DNA of 64,000 nucleotides from a virus, in IMG/VR virus record IMGVR_UViG_3300035698_004085, positions 62,001 through 126,000 of that record. One strand, written 5' to 3'. The notes under the pieces were generated by a model. That model was not told the origin of the DNA. It saw only the letters and a program-made list of their open reading frames with translations, and made no database searches. This document shows, one piece after another, positions 1 through 8,707 of the stretch. The first letter of the stretch is position 1. Each line of letters starts with the position of its first letter. A program made the position numbers and the translations under genes.

Positions 1-2
1 AA

Positions 3-170
3 GAGCGTGCTGAAGGTCGATTAGTGCTCAGTCCTCATATCTACCGTGAAGGAAAAATTGTAAATTCTGAAATAGTAGTGAACACTGCGTTAGAACGCAT
101 GGCGATTTCAAGGAGCTATAAGCCCTTGTGGGACAGGGCATTTGAGAGGTACGGGTACCTAACTAATTAA
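3..170 (+). CDS. C-terminal end of an unrecognised protein (cut by window edge)
   Basis: An open frame runs from the window edge to a TAA at 168-170 and encodes about 55 residues rich in charged and aromatic residues (ends in RYGYLTN). Its start lies outside the window. I do not recognise the family. It precedes the promoter of the primase gene, so it is the last gene of the previous transcription unit. Confidence 0.5.
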   Translation, partial: ERAEGRLVLSPHIYREGKIVNSEIVVNTALERMAISRSYKPLWDRAFERYGYLTN

Positions 171-175
171 TTATC

Positions 176-204
176 TTGACATTTTAGATTGTTTATGTTA
201 TAAG
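176..204 (+). promoter_or_regulatory. Sigma70-type promoter of the replication module
   Basis: TTGACA (176-181), a 17-nt spacer and TATAAG (199-204), with a TG at 196-197 giving an extended -10. Expected transcription start is near 211, only a few bases before the primase ATG at 215, so the message would be almost leaderless. Confidence 0.75.
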
Positions 205-214
205 TGTATGAATT

Positions 215-1156
215 ATGATTGAAAAGACGAGCTATATTTTGAGTAAGTTTCCTAACAAAGATCCCAACAGTAGAGGACAGATCCATACGACTTGCCCTTT
301 CCATGACGATAATACGTCTTCATTTTCAATTAACGTAGAAGAAGGCGTGTTCATTTGTGGTTCTAGTCACTGCGGTATAAGAGGAGCTTTTCCCCTATTT
401 TATAAATTAATGGAGAATATTGATTCTTGGGTTGAGGTTTTTGAGGATCTTAAGAGTAAAGACCCAAATTATGACCTTAATGAATTCTTTTCAGCTGATA
501 AAGGACCACGAGTTAGCTCAATAATTATTAATCCTTTTCCAGAGCCTCCCGGTATAGAGCCTTTAGGCGATATTCAATTTCTGCAAGATAGAGGAATTAC
601 TCCTGAAGTTTGTCAGCGTTATGGCTTAGTCTATGGTAGAGAAGGTCGGCATTCTGGAATTAGCATACGTTCTTCCATCGTTGCTCCTGTATGGGACGTT
701 GACAGTGTTTATAAAACGTTCCAGGTTCGCTATTTAAGTCCTAATTCACCTACAAGATGGCTTAATCCTGTCGGTAGCCCTATTCAGGAGCTTTTATACG
801 GAGGTCATGCTATAGACCCCTATGCAGAGTTCTTATGGGTTGTAGAGGGTGCTAGCGACGTTTGGAGAATGTCTACTTTTGGGGTGCAGTCTGTTGGTTT
901 AAATACTAAAGAAGCTTCTCCTTCTCAGTTTAATAAGATTAAAAGCGTATGTGACACTTTTAAGTGTCAGCCTGTAATTTGCTTAGACGGAGATGCGGCT
1001 GTTGCACCTTCAGCTTATGAGATGAGCTGTAACGATATTTTGTACATTAATTTGGCTGCTTTTGGTTTTCAGCCGAAGATAGTAACTTTAAATTATAGTG
1101 AAGACCCTGGTTCACTTTCTTATGACAGATTTTTAGAGCTGCAGGAGACTTTGTAG
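215..1156 (+). CDS. DnaG-type DNA primase (zinc-binding + TOPRIM)
   Basis: Probable primase making RNA primers for phage replication. An N-terminal zinc-binding motif is visible (C27, H30, C48, C53), followed by a linker and a TOPRIM-like core: the glutamate of VVEGASD (E211) and the acidic pair of CLDGDAA (D258, D260). At 313 residues it is shorter than bacterial DnaG and lacks an obvious C-terminal helicase-binding domain, as in many phage primases. The start at 215 is the only sensible one, because an in-frame stop lies at 209; no Shine-Dalgarno box precedes it and the promoter -10 ends only 10 nt upstream, so translation may be leaderless. First gene of the replication operon. Confidence 0.85.
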   Translation: MIEKTSYILSKFPNKDPNSRGQIHTTCPFHDDNTSSFSINVEEGVFICGSSHCGIRGAFPLFYKLMENIDSWVEVFEDLKSKDPNYDLNEFFSADKGPRVSSIIINPFPEPPGIEPLGDIQFLQDRGITPEVCQRYGLVYGREGRHSGISIRSSIVAPVWDVDSVYKTFQVRYLSPNSPTRWLNPVGSPIQELLYGGHAIDPYAEFLWVVEGASDVWRMSTFGVQSVGLNTKEASPSQFNKIKSVCDTFKCQPVICLDGDAAVAPSAYEMSCNDILYINLAAFGFQPKIVTLNYSEDPGSLSYDRFLELQETL

Positions 1157-2179
1157 ATGGCTTTGAACCTAAATGATTATTTGGAAACGATGATAACGAA
1201 GGTTATGCACAGCCCTAATGGGTCTGTGCTTGCTGGAAGCTTGCTTAAGTGGAAGCCTCTTATCTATTCAACTATTCTTAAGCTGATGAAAGTCACTAAG
1301 CGTACTCAAGAAGAAGCATTTCAGGATCTTATGGTTCCTTTAGCTAGGATTAGTTCTCTATATCCTGTTATTCTTTATCGCTATGACGGAAAGATTTATG
1401 AGGAAGTTGAAAGAGACGGAAAGCTTGTTAAACTCACTACTGTTCGTTATAACAAGCAAAAAACTGTAACAATTTGGGTTAGGGAAGAGAAGGTTGAAAG
1501 GGTAAAGAAGGCAAAGTTTAGTTCTTTAATCTATAACAAGATTCGTCAAGAAGCTTGCGTAATGAATAGGGCGCATTTTACTCAAAAGAATGGCTATGAA
1601 GTAACAAAGATCACAAAAACCAAAGTGAAGACAAACAGCACTAAAGGACCTAAGTCGAAAACGGTTGATTTTAAAGAGGTTCAAAAGTTCGCACGTATTT
1701 ATAGCTTGGGTGATTCTTGTGTCAGTACTAATGATTCTGAAGGTGATAGGACCTATGAAGACGTTATTGCTTCTGACTCTATTTCTCCTGAGGTGATAGC
1801 TGAGGGTTTTGACACTTTTACCAGCGTTTCTGAGGCTATTTCGCTTATTTCTAAAAAAGCATTAGCGTATATTTATGAAAAACCGGAAATTACAAGTAAA
1901 GAACTGAGGCAGAAGCTTAAGGTAACGAATAAGAAACTAGGGTTTATCCGTAGGGAGATAAAAGAGGCGACAGACAAGTATCAAGGGCTTACGAGAAAGT
2001 CTGCGTATGCTCCTTATGCTATTTATGAGGATAACTACTATTATCTGGATGAGTCGTATGGATCTGTAGTAGTTATTAGGCTGGGAGATTCGAAGAAGTA
2101 TGTTAATAGGGACGCTGTTAAAATCGAAGAGGAGATGTCTTATCGGACGCCTGTTCATTTTAGCGCGGATTTAATTTAA
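1157..2179 (+). CDS. Unknown protein, possible sigma-like / HTH transcription factor
   Basis: 340 residues, starting right after the primase stop with a GCAGGAG box upstream. The middle is very basic. Around residues 190-215 the stretch with EGDRTYEDVIASD followed by SPEV resembles the linker between regions 3 and 4 of sigma70-family factors, and the C-terminal third (TSKELRQKLKVTNKKL) could form a helix-turn-helix like region 4. I see no convincing region 2, so the sigma link is only a suggestion from pattern; a plain DNA-binding protein is equally possible. Its place between primase and clamp suggests a role in replication or timing of transcription. Confidence 0.35.
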   Translation: MALNLNDYLETMITKVMHSPNGSVLAGSLLKWKPLIYSTILKLMKVTKRTQEEAFQDLMVPLARISSLYPVILYRYDGKIYEEVERDGKLVKLTTVRYNKQKTVTIWVREEKVERVKKAKFSSLIYNKIRQEACVMNRAHFTQKNGYEVTKITKTKVKTNSTKGPKSKTVDFKEVQKFARIYSLGDSCVSTNDSEGDRTYEDVIASDSISPEVIAEGFDTFTSVSEAISLISKKALAYIYEKPEITSKELRQKLKVTNKKLGFIRREIKEATDKYQGLTRKSAYAPYAIYEDNYYYLDESYGSVVVIRLGDSKKYVNRDAVKIEEEMSYRTPVHFSADLI

Positions 2180-2188
2180 GGTTTAATT

Positions 2189-3346
2189 ATGCAGATACAG
2201 GTATTCAAGAATAAGCTTTTAGTAGACTTTGACTTAATTTCGGAGTTTGGAAAAGCGGCTGAAAAAGCTATTAACGATATTAAGTTTATTTACCTTTCGT
2301 ATGATGGTAAGGAATTTACTATGTTTTCTGAGGAGGGAAGCATGGGTTCTATTGTTGTAGCTAAGGTGAAAGTTGCTCCAGAAGAGATTAAGGGAGATTT
2401 GCCTTATTTTTCAGCTGGCGTTGAGGCTATTCCTTTTTTATCTTTTGTGAAGAAGTTGTATAGTGGTTTTATTACTATTAAAATGGGGAAAAAGTCTAAG
2501 TTGTTGTGTGAGGAAGACAATATTAAGGGATCTTTCCCAATTGTGAGTCCTAAAGCTTATTTTAGTCTTCCTACGGGTACTTCTTTGTCAGGTGAGCATA
2601 AGGATTGGATTGTTAATAGTCTTATTGATTGTCTGTCATCGGTTGAAGAGGCTTCTAAGTCTTCAGCTTTGGGTCCTTTTCCTGGAATGCTTCTTGACAC
2701 TACGGATTTTGCTTCAAGGATTTGTAAGTTTTCAAATATCTCTTTGTATTTGTCCTCAAATACTCCCGTTTTCGCAAAGAGTTGTAGGCTTGTGATTTCT
2801 GACAATATTGCTAAGATTGCGAAAGCCTTTCAGAAATCAATCTCTGAAATTATTTTTACAGAAAATTCTATAGGTTTGTTTTTAAAGCACGGAACTGTGG
2901 TATATAATACGCAGCCTGAGGATGCTTATCCTCTTTCGTATATTGCCGGGTTAAACCTTACTGATAGTGTGTGCATGATTCCTAATGACCTTTTAAATTA
3001 TGTGTTTGAAACTCCTCATTTACTGAATGCGGTAGACTTGGTTGCTACTACTTTGGGTGATGCGGAGTCTTGGGTTACTTTAGCTCAGGTTGGGGAGACA
3101 ACTGATAACAAGAATTTGGTGTGGAAGGTAAGTGGTCATTCGTTTAAGGGTCTTGAGGTTCAGGAAGAGGTTCTTAGCTCTTTGGGTAAGCCAATTGATC
3201 CTTTTTCGGTTAATAAGAAAAGAATGTTGAGATGTTTATCAGTATTTGAAGAGGAGGTTAAGGCGTATGATTTGAGTTCTTCTGCTCTTGCCTTATCAAA
3301 TGATTCTGGAACAAAAGTAGCGTTGTTAATTAAAGCGAACGTATGA
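2189..3346 (+). CDS. Putative DNA sliding clamp (beta/DnaN-like)
   Basis: 385 residues, close to the length of a bacterial beta clamp. The composition of alternating beta strands, a basic patch near residue 100 (MGKKSK) and a C-terminal domain with a pattern like the beta-clamp third domain (CRLVISD, then IFTEN-IGLFLKHGTVVY, and a strand-rich C-terminus ending in VALLIKANV) suggest a ring clamp. Context supports this: a DnaX-like clamp loader and a DNA polymerase lie in the same operon and would need one. The call rests on weak sequence pattern plus neighbourhood; a structure prediction would settle it. Follows the previous gene after 9 nt. Confidence 0.5.
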   Translation: MQIQVFKNKLLVDFDLISEFGKAAEKAINDIKFIYLSYDGKEFTMFSEEGSMGSIVVAKVKVAPEEIKGDLPYFSAGVEAIPFLSFVKKLYSGFITIKMGKKSKLLCEEDNIKGSFPIVSPKAYFSLPTGTSLSGEHKDWIVNSLIDCLSSVEEASKSSALGPFPGMLLDTTDFASRICKFSNISLYLSSNTPVFAKSCRLVISDNIAKIAKAFQKSISEIIFTENSIGLFLKHGTVVYNTQPEDAYPLSYIAGLNLTDSVCMIPNDLLNYVFETPHLLNAVDLVATTLGDAESWVTLAQVGETTDNKNLVWKVSGHSFKGLEVQEEVLSSLGKPIDPFSVNKKRMLRCLSVFEEEVKAYDLSSSALALSNDSGTKVALLIKANV

Positions 3347-3359
3347 GAGGGATATTAGT

Positions 3360-4085
3360 ATGGCAAAATTGTTACCAAAGAAAATTCTAGATGAAGAAAT
3401 AGCGGCTAAGCTAGCCAGTTATTATAAATTGGATGACAGGAGTTTTGATTCCCGCGATTTGTTAGACTGGGAGTGTTTTTCACATCCTAGTTTAGAGTTG
3501 CATGAGTGTAATTCTAGATCTCTTCTTCCAGGAAGGCACGCATGTAAAAGTTGTGGAAATAAGCCTGGGAAAGTGTGTGACATCTCATGTGATATTCAAA
3601 ACTTCTGTTTAGCTGTTTATGCATGGCGTATGGGAATTGGTGGAGAAGATTTTGATGCTGCTATGGACAATAACTTATATAAACTAAGACCTGAAGCGCT
3701 ATATGCAAAAGTAATTAAGACATTTAGCAAAGAGGAGCTTGAAGAAGTAGTAGTTAAGAATGAAATTGCTATACCAGCTTTTGTTAAAGATTCTGAAGAG
3801 GAGGAGCCTGTGGAGTTATCATCTAGGAATAAGCGTATGTCTGAGGCTAAAAACTCAGCATTGGAATCTAAAAACGGGGATGACTTGTTGACTATTCAGG
3901 AAGCAGCTGAAGACTATGGTTGTACTTATGCAAATATCTATAATTACGTAAAGAACGGTAGAATTCCCTCTTTGAAGGATTCTGGCAAAGTAAAAGTGAA
4001 AAGGTCTGCTCTAGATCTGTTTAAATCTCGCACTCACGGAAAGCGAAAGCCCAGTACAAAGGAGAGAGCTAATTATGGTAGTTAA
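3360..4085 (+). CDS. Cys-rich protein with C-terminal MerR/excisionase-like HTH
   Basis: 241 residues. Residues about 45-80 carry seven cysteines, including CKSCGNKPGKVC and ISCDIQNFC, probably binding zinc. After a charged linker, the C-terminus has the classic excisionase/MerR-type winged helix: LLTIQEAAEDYGCTYANIY, then YVKNGRIPS and a strand with KVKVKRSALDLF. This type of domain binds DNA. It could be a regulator or an architectural factor of the replication operon. Overlaps the next gene by 11 nt. Confidence 0.55.
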   Translation: MAKLLPKKILDEEIAAKLASYYKLDDRSFDSRDLLDWECFSHPSLELHECNSRSLLPGRHACKSCGNKPGKVCDISCDIQNFCLAVYAWRMGIGGEDFDAAMDNNLYKLRPEALYAKVIKTFSKEELEEVVVKNEIAIPAFVKDSEEEEPVELSSRNKRMSEAKNSALESKNGDDLLTIQEAAEDYGCTYANIYNYVKNGRIPSLKDSGKVKVKRSALDLFKSRTHGKRKPSTKERANYGS

Positions 4086-4344
4086 AGAAAAAGAGGGACG
4101 TGACTTTGTTCATGAGATTAAATCTGGAAGTGTAGTTATCGAAATCTACCGGAAGACTGAGCCTCATACTGGCAGGGTTTATTTTGATTATAGAGTTGGC
4201 AGGGAATTCTTTGTAGGAGACGATGAAACCGCTCGTGGTCCTTTTTGTCAGCAAAGAGACTTGAGGGATAATGTTAGAGCGCTAATTGATGTGCAAGAGT
4301 GGGTAAGTTCTCAGCATAGAGACATCAGAAATAATTCTTATTAG
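4075..4344 (+). CDS. Unknown small protein
   Basis: 89 residues, no recognised family. Mixed beta-rich sequence (VVIEIYRK, VYFDYRVGREFFVG) and a charged C-terminus. Its ATG lies inside the end of the preceding gene, 15 nt after an AGGAGAG box, which suggests translational coupling. Sits directly before DNA polymerase. Confidence 0.65.
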   Translation: MVVKEKEGRDFVHEIKSGSVVIEIYRKTEPHTGRVYFDYRVGREFFVGDDETARGPFCQQRDLRDNVRALIDVQEWVSSQHRDIRNNSY

Positions 4345-4355
4345 GAGTTTTAGCT

Positions 4356-6563
4356 TTGTTTTTTAATAATGTAACAATTCCTTCTACTTATATGCTTGTA
4401 GACTCTCCTCGTAAGCTTGCGTGGCTTAGAGAGCGTTTATTGGCTTCTCCAGAGTTTGGGTTTGACATTGAGAATTCTCACCCCACTTTGAAAAACAAAG
4501 AGAAGGTAAGAGCTTATACTCGAACAACTACTATTTATATTTCTGGTATTTCTTTTGCTTGGGGAAGAACCGGCGTTCAAGATCCTTGGGAACCTGGAAA
4601 TGCTGCTTATATTCCCTTGACAAAAGCTGATGATTCTCCTTATTGGGGAGAGAGACAAGATGCAGTTGTTCAAGTTCTTAAATCAATACTAGAAACCGAT
4701 ATTCCAAAGGTTGCTCATAATGGTAAGTTCGATGTTTCCGAGCTAGCTAAAAGACTAGGAATTTATACTAGAGGTTTATGGTTTGACACAATGCTTGCTC
4801 ACGCTCTATTGGATGAGGAAAAGCTAGGAAGCTCTCATGCCCTTAAATCCGATTTTGATAAGCAGGGTCGTATTTTTAAGATGGGAGTTTCAGACTATTA
4901 CTTGAATACCGAAGCTAGTTGTTTTAAAGAAGACTTGGGATCTGCTCTGACTCACTATGATCCTCATTACAGAAGGTATTCCAAGGTTCCTCTTGACATT
5001 ATGTATCCTTATGCCTGTGCTGACTCTGATTTAACTTTTGCTTTAAGGCATGTGTTCTATCCCATGCTTCAAAAGGAAGAGACTCTCTGGGTTTTTCAAA
5101 ACGTGGTTATGCCGCTTCAACATTCAATTATGATGATGGAGATGCACGGTTGTCCTTTGAATATTACGAGAGCTAAATCAGTTGAAAAAGAGCAAAAGGA
5201 ATTGATGGTTAAATACGAGGCTGAAGTACATGCTTTGGCGGGAAAGATATTTAATGTAGGATCTGGAGAACAATTAGGAAATTTCCTGTTTGATGAACTA
5301 GACCTTCAACCTCGTCAACGTAATAAAAGAGGTTGGGTAGTAGATGTAGAAGCTCTTGATAAATTAGACCATCCAATTATCGAGCCAATAAAGCATTATA
5401 GAAGAGCGCAGAAGATTCAGTCTACTTATGCTAGCTCAGCTTTAGATCTAGTTCAAGAGATAACTAATGATGGTCATGTAGGTTGGGTACATCCTAGTAT
5501 TTGGCTAGACGGAGTAACAGGAAGACTTAAATGCCAAGATCCAAACCTTACAAATCTTCCAAGACCTGAGAATGGTGGAGATATTGTAAAGTCAATGTGG
5601 CAAGGCGGAGACGACTACGTATTCCTTTTTAAAGACTTCTCCCAAATTGAGCTACGGGTAATTGCTCATGTGTCTGGAGAACCAACTTGGATTGATGGTT
5701 TTAATGCCGGTTACGACATGCACGCAGCTATGGCAAAAACTATTTTTCATTTAGATTGCCCAGTGGACCAAGTTAAGGACCTTTATAAATCGGAAAGGTC
5801 TTACGCGAAGACTATTAACTTTGGAATTGCTTATGGTGAGTCTGTTTACGCTCTTGCAGAAAAGCTGGAGTTGACTTATGAAGAGGCTAATAAATTAGTT
5901 AATGAAGACTATTTTGGTGCTGCTCCTACTCTGAAAGCCTGGATAGACTATACTCATCAGTTCTCTGAGGACGAGGGCTACGTTTATAACATGTTTAAGC
6001 GGCGTAGGCATCTTCCTAACGCTCAGATCATAGTTCCTGACAGTGCTCCCTGGCCGAAGTACAATGACCGTCCTGCATGCTATAGGGACTGCGTGAAGCC
6101 TATGCATATTGGGTTTGCTCAAGGCGAGTGTGACCTTTATTCGATGCCTGAAGATCACTTGAAGGGTTTGATCCAGACTTATAAGAGAACTCACCATTTT
6201 AAGTGCAAGGAATGTCCTTATATTCGATCTTGCTTTATTAATTCTGAGGTTAAGTATCTTGACGGTACTAAGAAGAGAGCTTTGAGGCAGAGTGTTAACT
6301 CAATTATTCAAGGTTCTGCTGCTGATATGAGTTCGATGGCTTTAGTCTGGATCACTGAAGAGCTTAGAAGACAGAATGTAAGATCTCGCCCATGTTTGTA
6401 TATTCATGATGAGATTGGTTGCTATACGCATAAAGACGACGTTGAGAAAGCTGAGAGAATTATGGAAGACTGTATGGTTCGAAGATTAAAAGAGTTCACT
6501 AATTTTAGTGTGCCTATTGTGACTGACACTGAGATTGTTCAATGTTGGGGCGATAAGAAATAA
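4356..6563 (+). CDS. polA: Family A DNA polymerase with 3'-5' exonuclease
   Basis: The replicative polymerase, 735 residues. Exonuclease motifs: D37/E39 (FDIEN), D126 (HNGKFD) and D223 (CADSDL). Polymerase motif A has D427 (KDFSQIELR), motif B K485-Y493 (KTINFGIAYG) and motif C HDE at 684-686 (YIHDEIG). An insert at about 555-640, between motifs B and C, carries cysteines C575, C579, C592, C617, C620 and C626 and may bind a metal. The start is TTG at 4356, chosen because an AGGAG box sits eight bases upstream and no ATG fits. No 5'-3' exonuclease domain is present. Confidence 0.95.
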   Translation: MFFNNVTIPSTYMLVDSPRKLAWLRERLLASPEFGFDIENSHPTLKNKEKVRAYTRTTTIYISGISFAWGRTGVQDPWEPGNAAYIPLTKADDSPYWGERQDAVVQVLKSILETDIPKVAHNGKFDVSELAKRLGIYTRGLWFDTMLAHALLDEEKLGSSHALKSDFDKQGRIFKMGVSDYYLNTEASCFKEDLGSALTHYDPHYRRYSKVPLDIMYPYACADSDLTFALRHVFYPMLQKEETLWVFQNVVMPLQHSIMMMEMHGCPLNITRAKSVEKEQKELMVKYEAEVHALAGKIFNVGSGEQLGNFLFDELDLQPRQRNKRGWVVDVEALDKLDHPIIEPIKHYRRAQKIQSTYASSALDLVQEITNDGHVGWVHPSIWLDGVTGRLKCQDPNLTNLPRPENGGDIVKSMWQGGDDYVFLFKDFSQIELRVIAHVSGEPTWIDGFNAGYDMHAAMAKTIFHLDCPVDQVKDLYKSERSYAKTINFGIAYGESVYALAEKLELTYEEANKLVNEDYFGAAPTLKAWIDYTHQFSEDEGYVYNMFKRRRHLPNAQIIVPDSAPWPKYNDRPACYRDCVKPMHIGFAQGECDLYSMPEDHLKGLIQTYKRTHHFKCKECPYIRSCFINSEVKYLDGTKKRALRQSVNSIIQGSAADMSSMALVWITEELRRQNVRSRPCLYIHDEIGCYTHKDDVEKAERIMEDCMVRRLKEFTNFSVPIVTDTEIVQCWGDKK

Positions 6564-6573
6564 GGGAGGATTT

Positions 6574-7416
6574 ATGATTACTAATAAAAAAGCGTTTAAA
6601 AGGTTGATTCCATTCTTGACAAAAGAGGACCAGCGTAAGATTGGTCAAAACTTGTCAATGAGTGAGCTAGGAGACGTTCTGCTTAATGGGCATATGGCTA
6701 TGGAGACTGAGATTGAACAAGTAGAATCTCAGATTAAAGAGCTTAGAGCTTATGTGGTAGATGTTGACGCAGATCTTTATGAAGTAGAGTTCCTTATCAA
6801 CTTTTATAAGACTATTGTAAAGTCTTGTAAGGGTCTTGGGTTTATTTCTGAAAAGATTCATACTTGGCTAGATGAGTTTGTAGCAACTCGGATGGAGGAT
6901 TCTGAGGAAGAGCCTGACGTTTTTACAAAGGCAGCTGAAAAACATCTTAAAGGAGAGTTTCTATCAGATACCAATGAGTGTGAAGAGGAAGAGGCTTGTC
7001 CTTCAGACGTTGACTCTTGCGAGAATTGCGAATTTAGAGAGCAGTGTGAAGAAGACATTAAAGATGACGAATATGACCTTGAAGAAGATGAAGGTGACTG
7101 TGAATGTGATTGTGAGCGTGACTGCTGTTATCTAGAATGTTACAGCGGAGAGTGTAAAGAATGTAGCGATTCTTCTGAAGAAGTTGATATGTTTTCAGAT
7201 GATTTAGTTGTTGAAGCTGCTATGGAAGCCTCGGCAATGTGGATGCATGGAATTGTTGCCGATGAGCACTATTTTCATGTTGTCGGTTTTATAATTAAGC
7301 TTGCTGACAGGGTTGATACTTCTTTTAATATGGATGAAGCGGAAGACATTCTAATTAACTGTTCAAGAATTGCTAATCAGCATGACAATATTTGGTATGT
7401 GAAAGAAGAGGCATAA
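6574..7416 (+). CDS. Unknown acidic, cysteine-rich protein
   Basis: 280 residues from the ATG at 6574, chosen over the upstream ATG at 6535 because AAGGGAGGA lies just before it. The N-terminal half is helical with a coiled-coil-like stretch (residues 45-80); the middle is extremely acidic with about 20 cysteines, many in CxxC spacing (CENCEFREQC, CECDCERDCC, CKEC). The cysteines suggest metal binding, the acid tract an unstructured, perhaps DNA-mimicking, segment. No family recognised. Confidence 0.6.
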   Translation: MITNKKAFKRLIPFLTKEDQRKIGQNLSMSELGDVLLNGHMAMETEIEQVESQIKELRAYVVDVDADLYEVEFLINFYKTIVKSCKGLGFISEKIHTWLDEFVATRMEDSEEEPDVFTKAAEKHLKGEFLSDTNECEEEEACPSDVDSCENCEFREQCEEDIKDDEYDLEEDEGDCECDCERDCCYLECYSGECKECSDSSEEVDMFSDDLVVEAAMEASAMWMHGIVADEHYFHVVGFIIKLADRVDTSFNMDEAEDILINCSRIANQHDNIWYVKEEA

Positions 7417-7418
7417 GA

Positions 7419-8258
7419 ATGGGCGCAATTTCAGTTAATGGAAATCTGTATGAAATCGGAGTTCCTGTTATGCGGTGGGATGAACCCGGAGGATATAACG
7501 GCTATTCAACCAAGAAGTATGTAACGGAGGTTGAAGATCGTAAGACAGGAAAGGTTAAAAAGAAGGTTGTTAAGGGGAAACGCTATTCTAAAAGGGCGCT
7601 AACTCAAGCTGGTGCAATTAAGAAGGTGTCGAGTTTTACCATTCATCATACGGGCGGCTATACGCCTGGATCTTGCTTCAACACTCTTCATAATGATAGG
7701 AAATTATCGGTTCATTTTATTATAGATGACTTCGGAACTATTTATCAAACTCTAGATGTCATTGAAAAAGCTTGGCATGCTGGTTCTCAGAATAAGTGTA
7801 GTGTTGGGGTTGAGTGCTGTTTAAGACCTGATGCCAAGAAACATCCTGACGCATATAGAGCGTCAAAGTGTGCTCGATTAGGTCTTGCTCCACATGAGGA
7901 GATCATTAGTCAGCATATTCAAGGGTCTGACAAGTCTGTTTATGCTATGCCCAAAGATCAGGTTGAATCTCTGTCTAAGCTGGTAGCAGGAGTTTGGCAC
8001 GCTAGAAGTAAAGAACTTCCGCCTGACTATTCGTTAAAGGCTTATGTTCCTCCTATTTTTCCAGGAGTTGAAGGTGATATTCCGACTGATTTTAGCCCTG
8101 CTTATAAAAAGCATGTTGGATTGGTTTTACACGCTCATGTGTCTCCTCGTAAATGGGATGCAGCAGGATTGCGCTTGCGAGAGTTCGAGCTAAGCGTTGC
8201 TGAAGACTTTAGAAAGTTTCAGAAGGATGCAAGTTTAGGATTGTTCGATAATGACTAA
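7419..8258 (+). CDS. N-acetylmuramoyl-L-alanine amidase (Amidase_2 / PGRP fold)
   Basis: A peptidoglycan amidase, 279 residues, that would cut the bond between MurNAc and L-alanine. Core motifs are FTIHHTGG (zinc ligand H76 or H77), VHFIIDDFGTIYQTLD, KAWHAG (H120) and a C-terminal HAHVSPRKWD where H238/H240 and K245 fit the last zinc ligand and catalytic lysine. The first 70 residues are an extra basic N-terminal part. No signal peptide or membrane segment, so release would need a holin or another route. It is unusual to find an endolysin-type gene inside a replication operon; a role in transcription control, as for T7 lysozyme, is possible. ATG at 7419 preferred over 7392. Confidence 0.85.
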   Translation: MGAISVNGNLYEIGVPVMRWDEPGGYNGYSTKKYVTEVEDRKTGKVKKKVVKGKRYSKRALTQAGAIKKVSSFTIHHTGGYTPGSCFNTLHNDRKLSVHFIIDDFGTIYQTLDVIEKAWHAGSQNKCSVGVECCLRPDAKKHPDAYRASKCARLGLAPHEEIISQHIQGSDKSVYAMPKDQVESLSKLVAGVWHARSKELPPDYSLKAYVPPIFPGVEGDIPTDFSPAYKKHVGLVLHAHVSPRKWDAAGLRLREFELSVAEDFRKFQKDASLGLFDND

Positions 8259-8319
8259 GTTTATACAGGTATGGGTGACACAGGCTTTTTTAAACAAAGG
8301 ATTATACGGGAGAGCTAAA

Positions 8320-8490
8320 ATGAAAGAAGAACGAGTAATTAAATGGCAGTCTCCGGGAAGTGATGTTATTCATACAATTCCTGAAGTTGCTAAAGTTTGG
8401 TTTGAAACTAAAAGAGAATATGCGGAAATTTCCTTTGTAGAAGACGCTGAGGGAACTCCTACTATCTTTATTGAGGCGGAGGATCTATAA
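8320..8490 (+). CDS. Unknown small protein
   Basis: 56 residues from the ATG at 8320, which has a GGGAGAG box a few bases upstream. An earlier in-frame ATG at 8251 overlaps the amidase stop and would add 23 residues, so the start is uncertain. Acidic beta-rich sequence, family not recognised. Confidence 0.55.
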   Translation: MKEERVIKWQSPGSDVIHTIPEVAKVWFETKREYAEISFVEDAEGTPTIFIEAEDL

Positions 8491-8492
8491 TC

Positions 8493-8681
8493 ATGGATAA
8501 AGAGAAGAAGGCTTTACTGTTAGAGGCTATTACTTGGTATCTTAGGTTTCGTAAGTCAGAAGATACCCATTTTAAGTATGATCTTAAGGATATTATCTAT
8601 GAAATCTCTGATGATGCTGAGTTAGAGCTTTCAGATGATATGATTGATGAACTTGCTGCAGACTTTTTTGACGTGATTTAG
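8493..8681 (+). CDS. Unknown small acidic protein
   Basis: 62 residues, helical and acidic, ending LAADFFDVI. Starts 2 nt after the previous stop. No family recognised. Confidence 0.6.
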   Translation: MDKEKKALLLEAITWYLRFRKSEDTHFKYDLKDIIYEISDDAELELSDDMIDELAADFFDVI

Positions 8682-8707
8682 TATATTGTTTTTAGAGGTA
8701 GTTTTAT

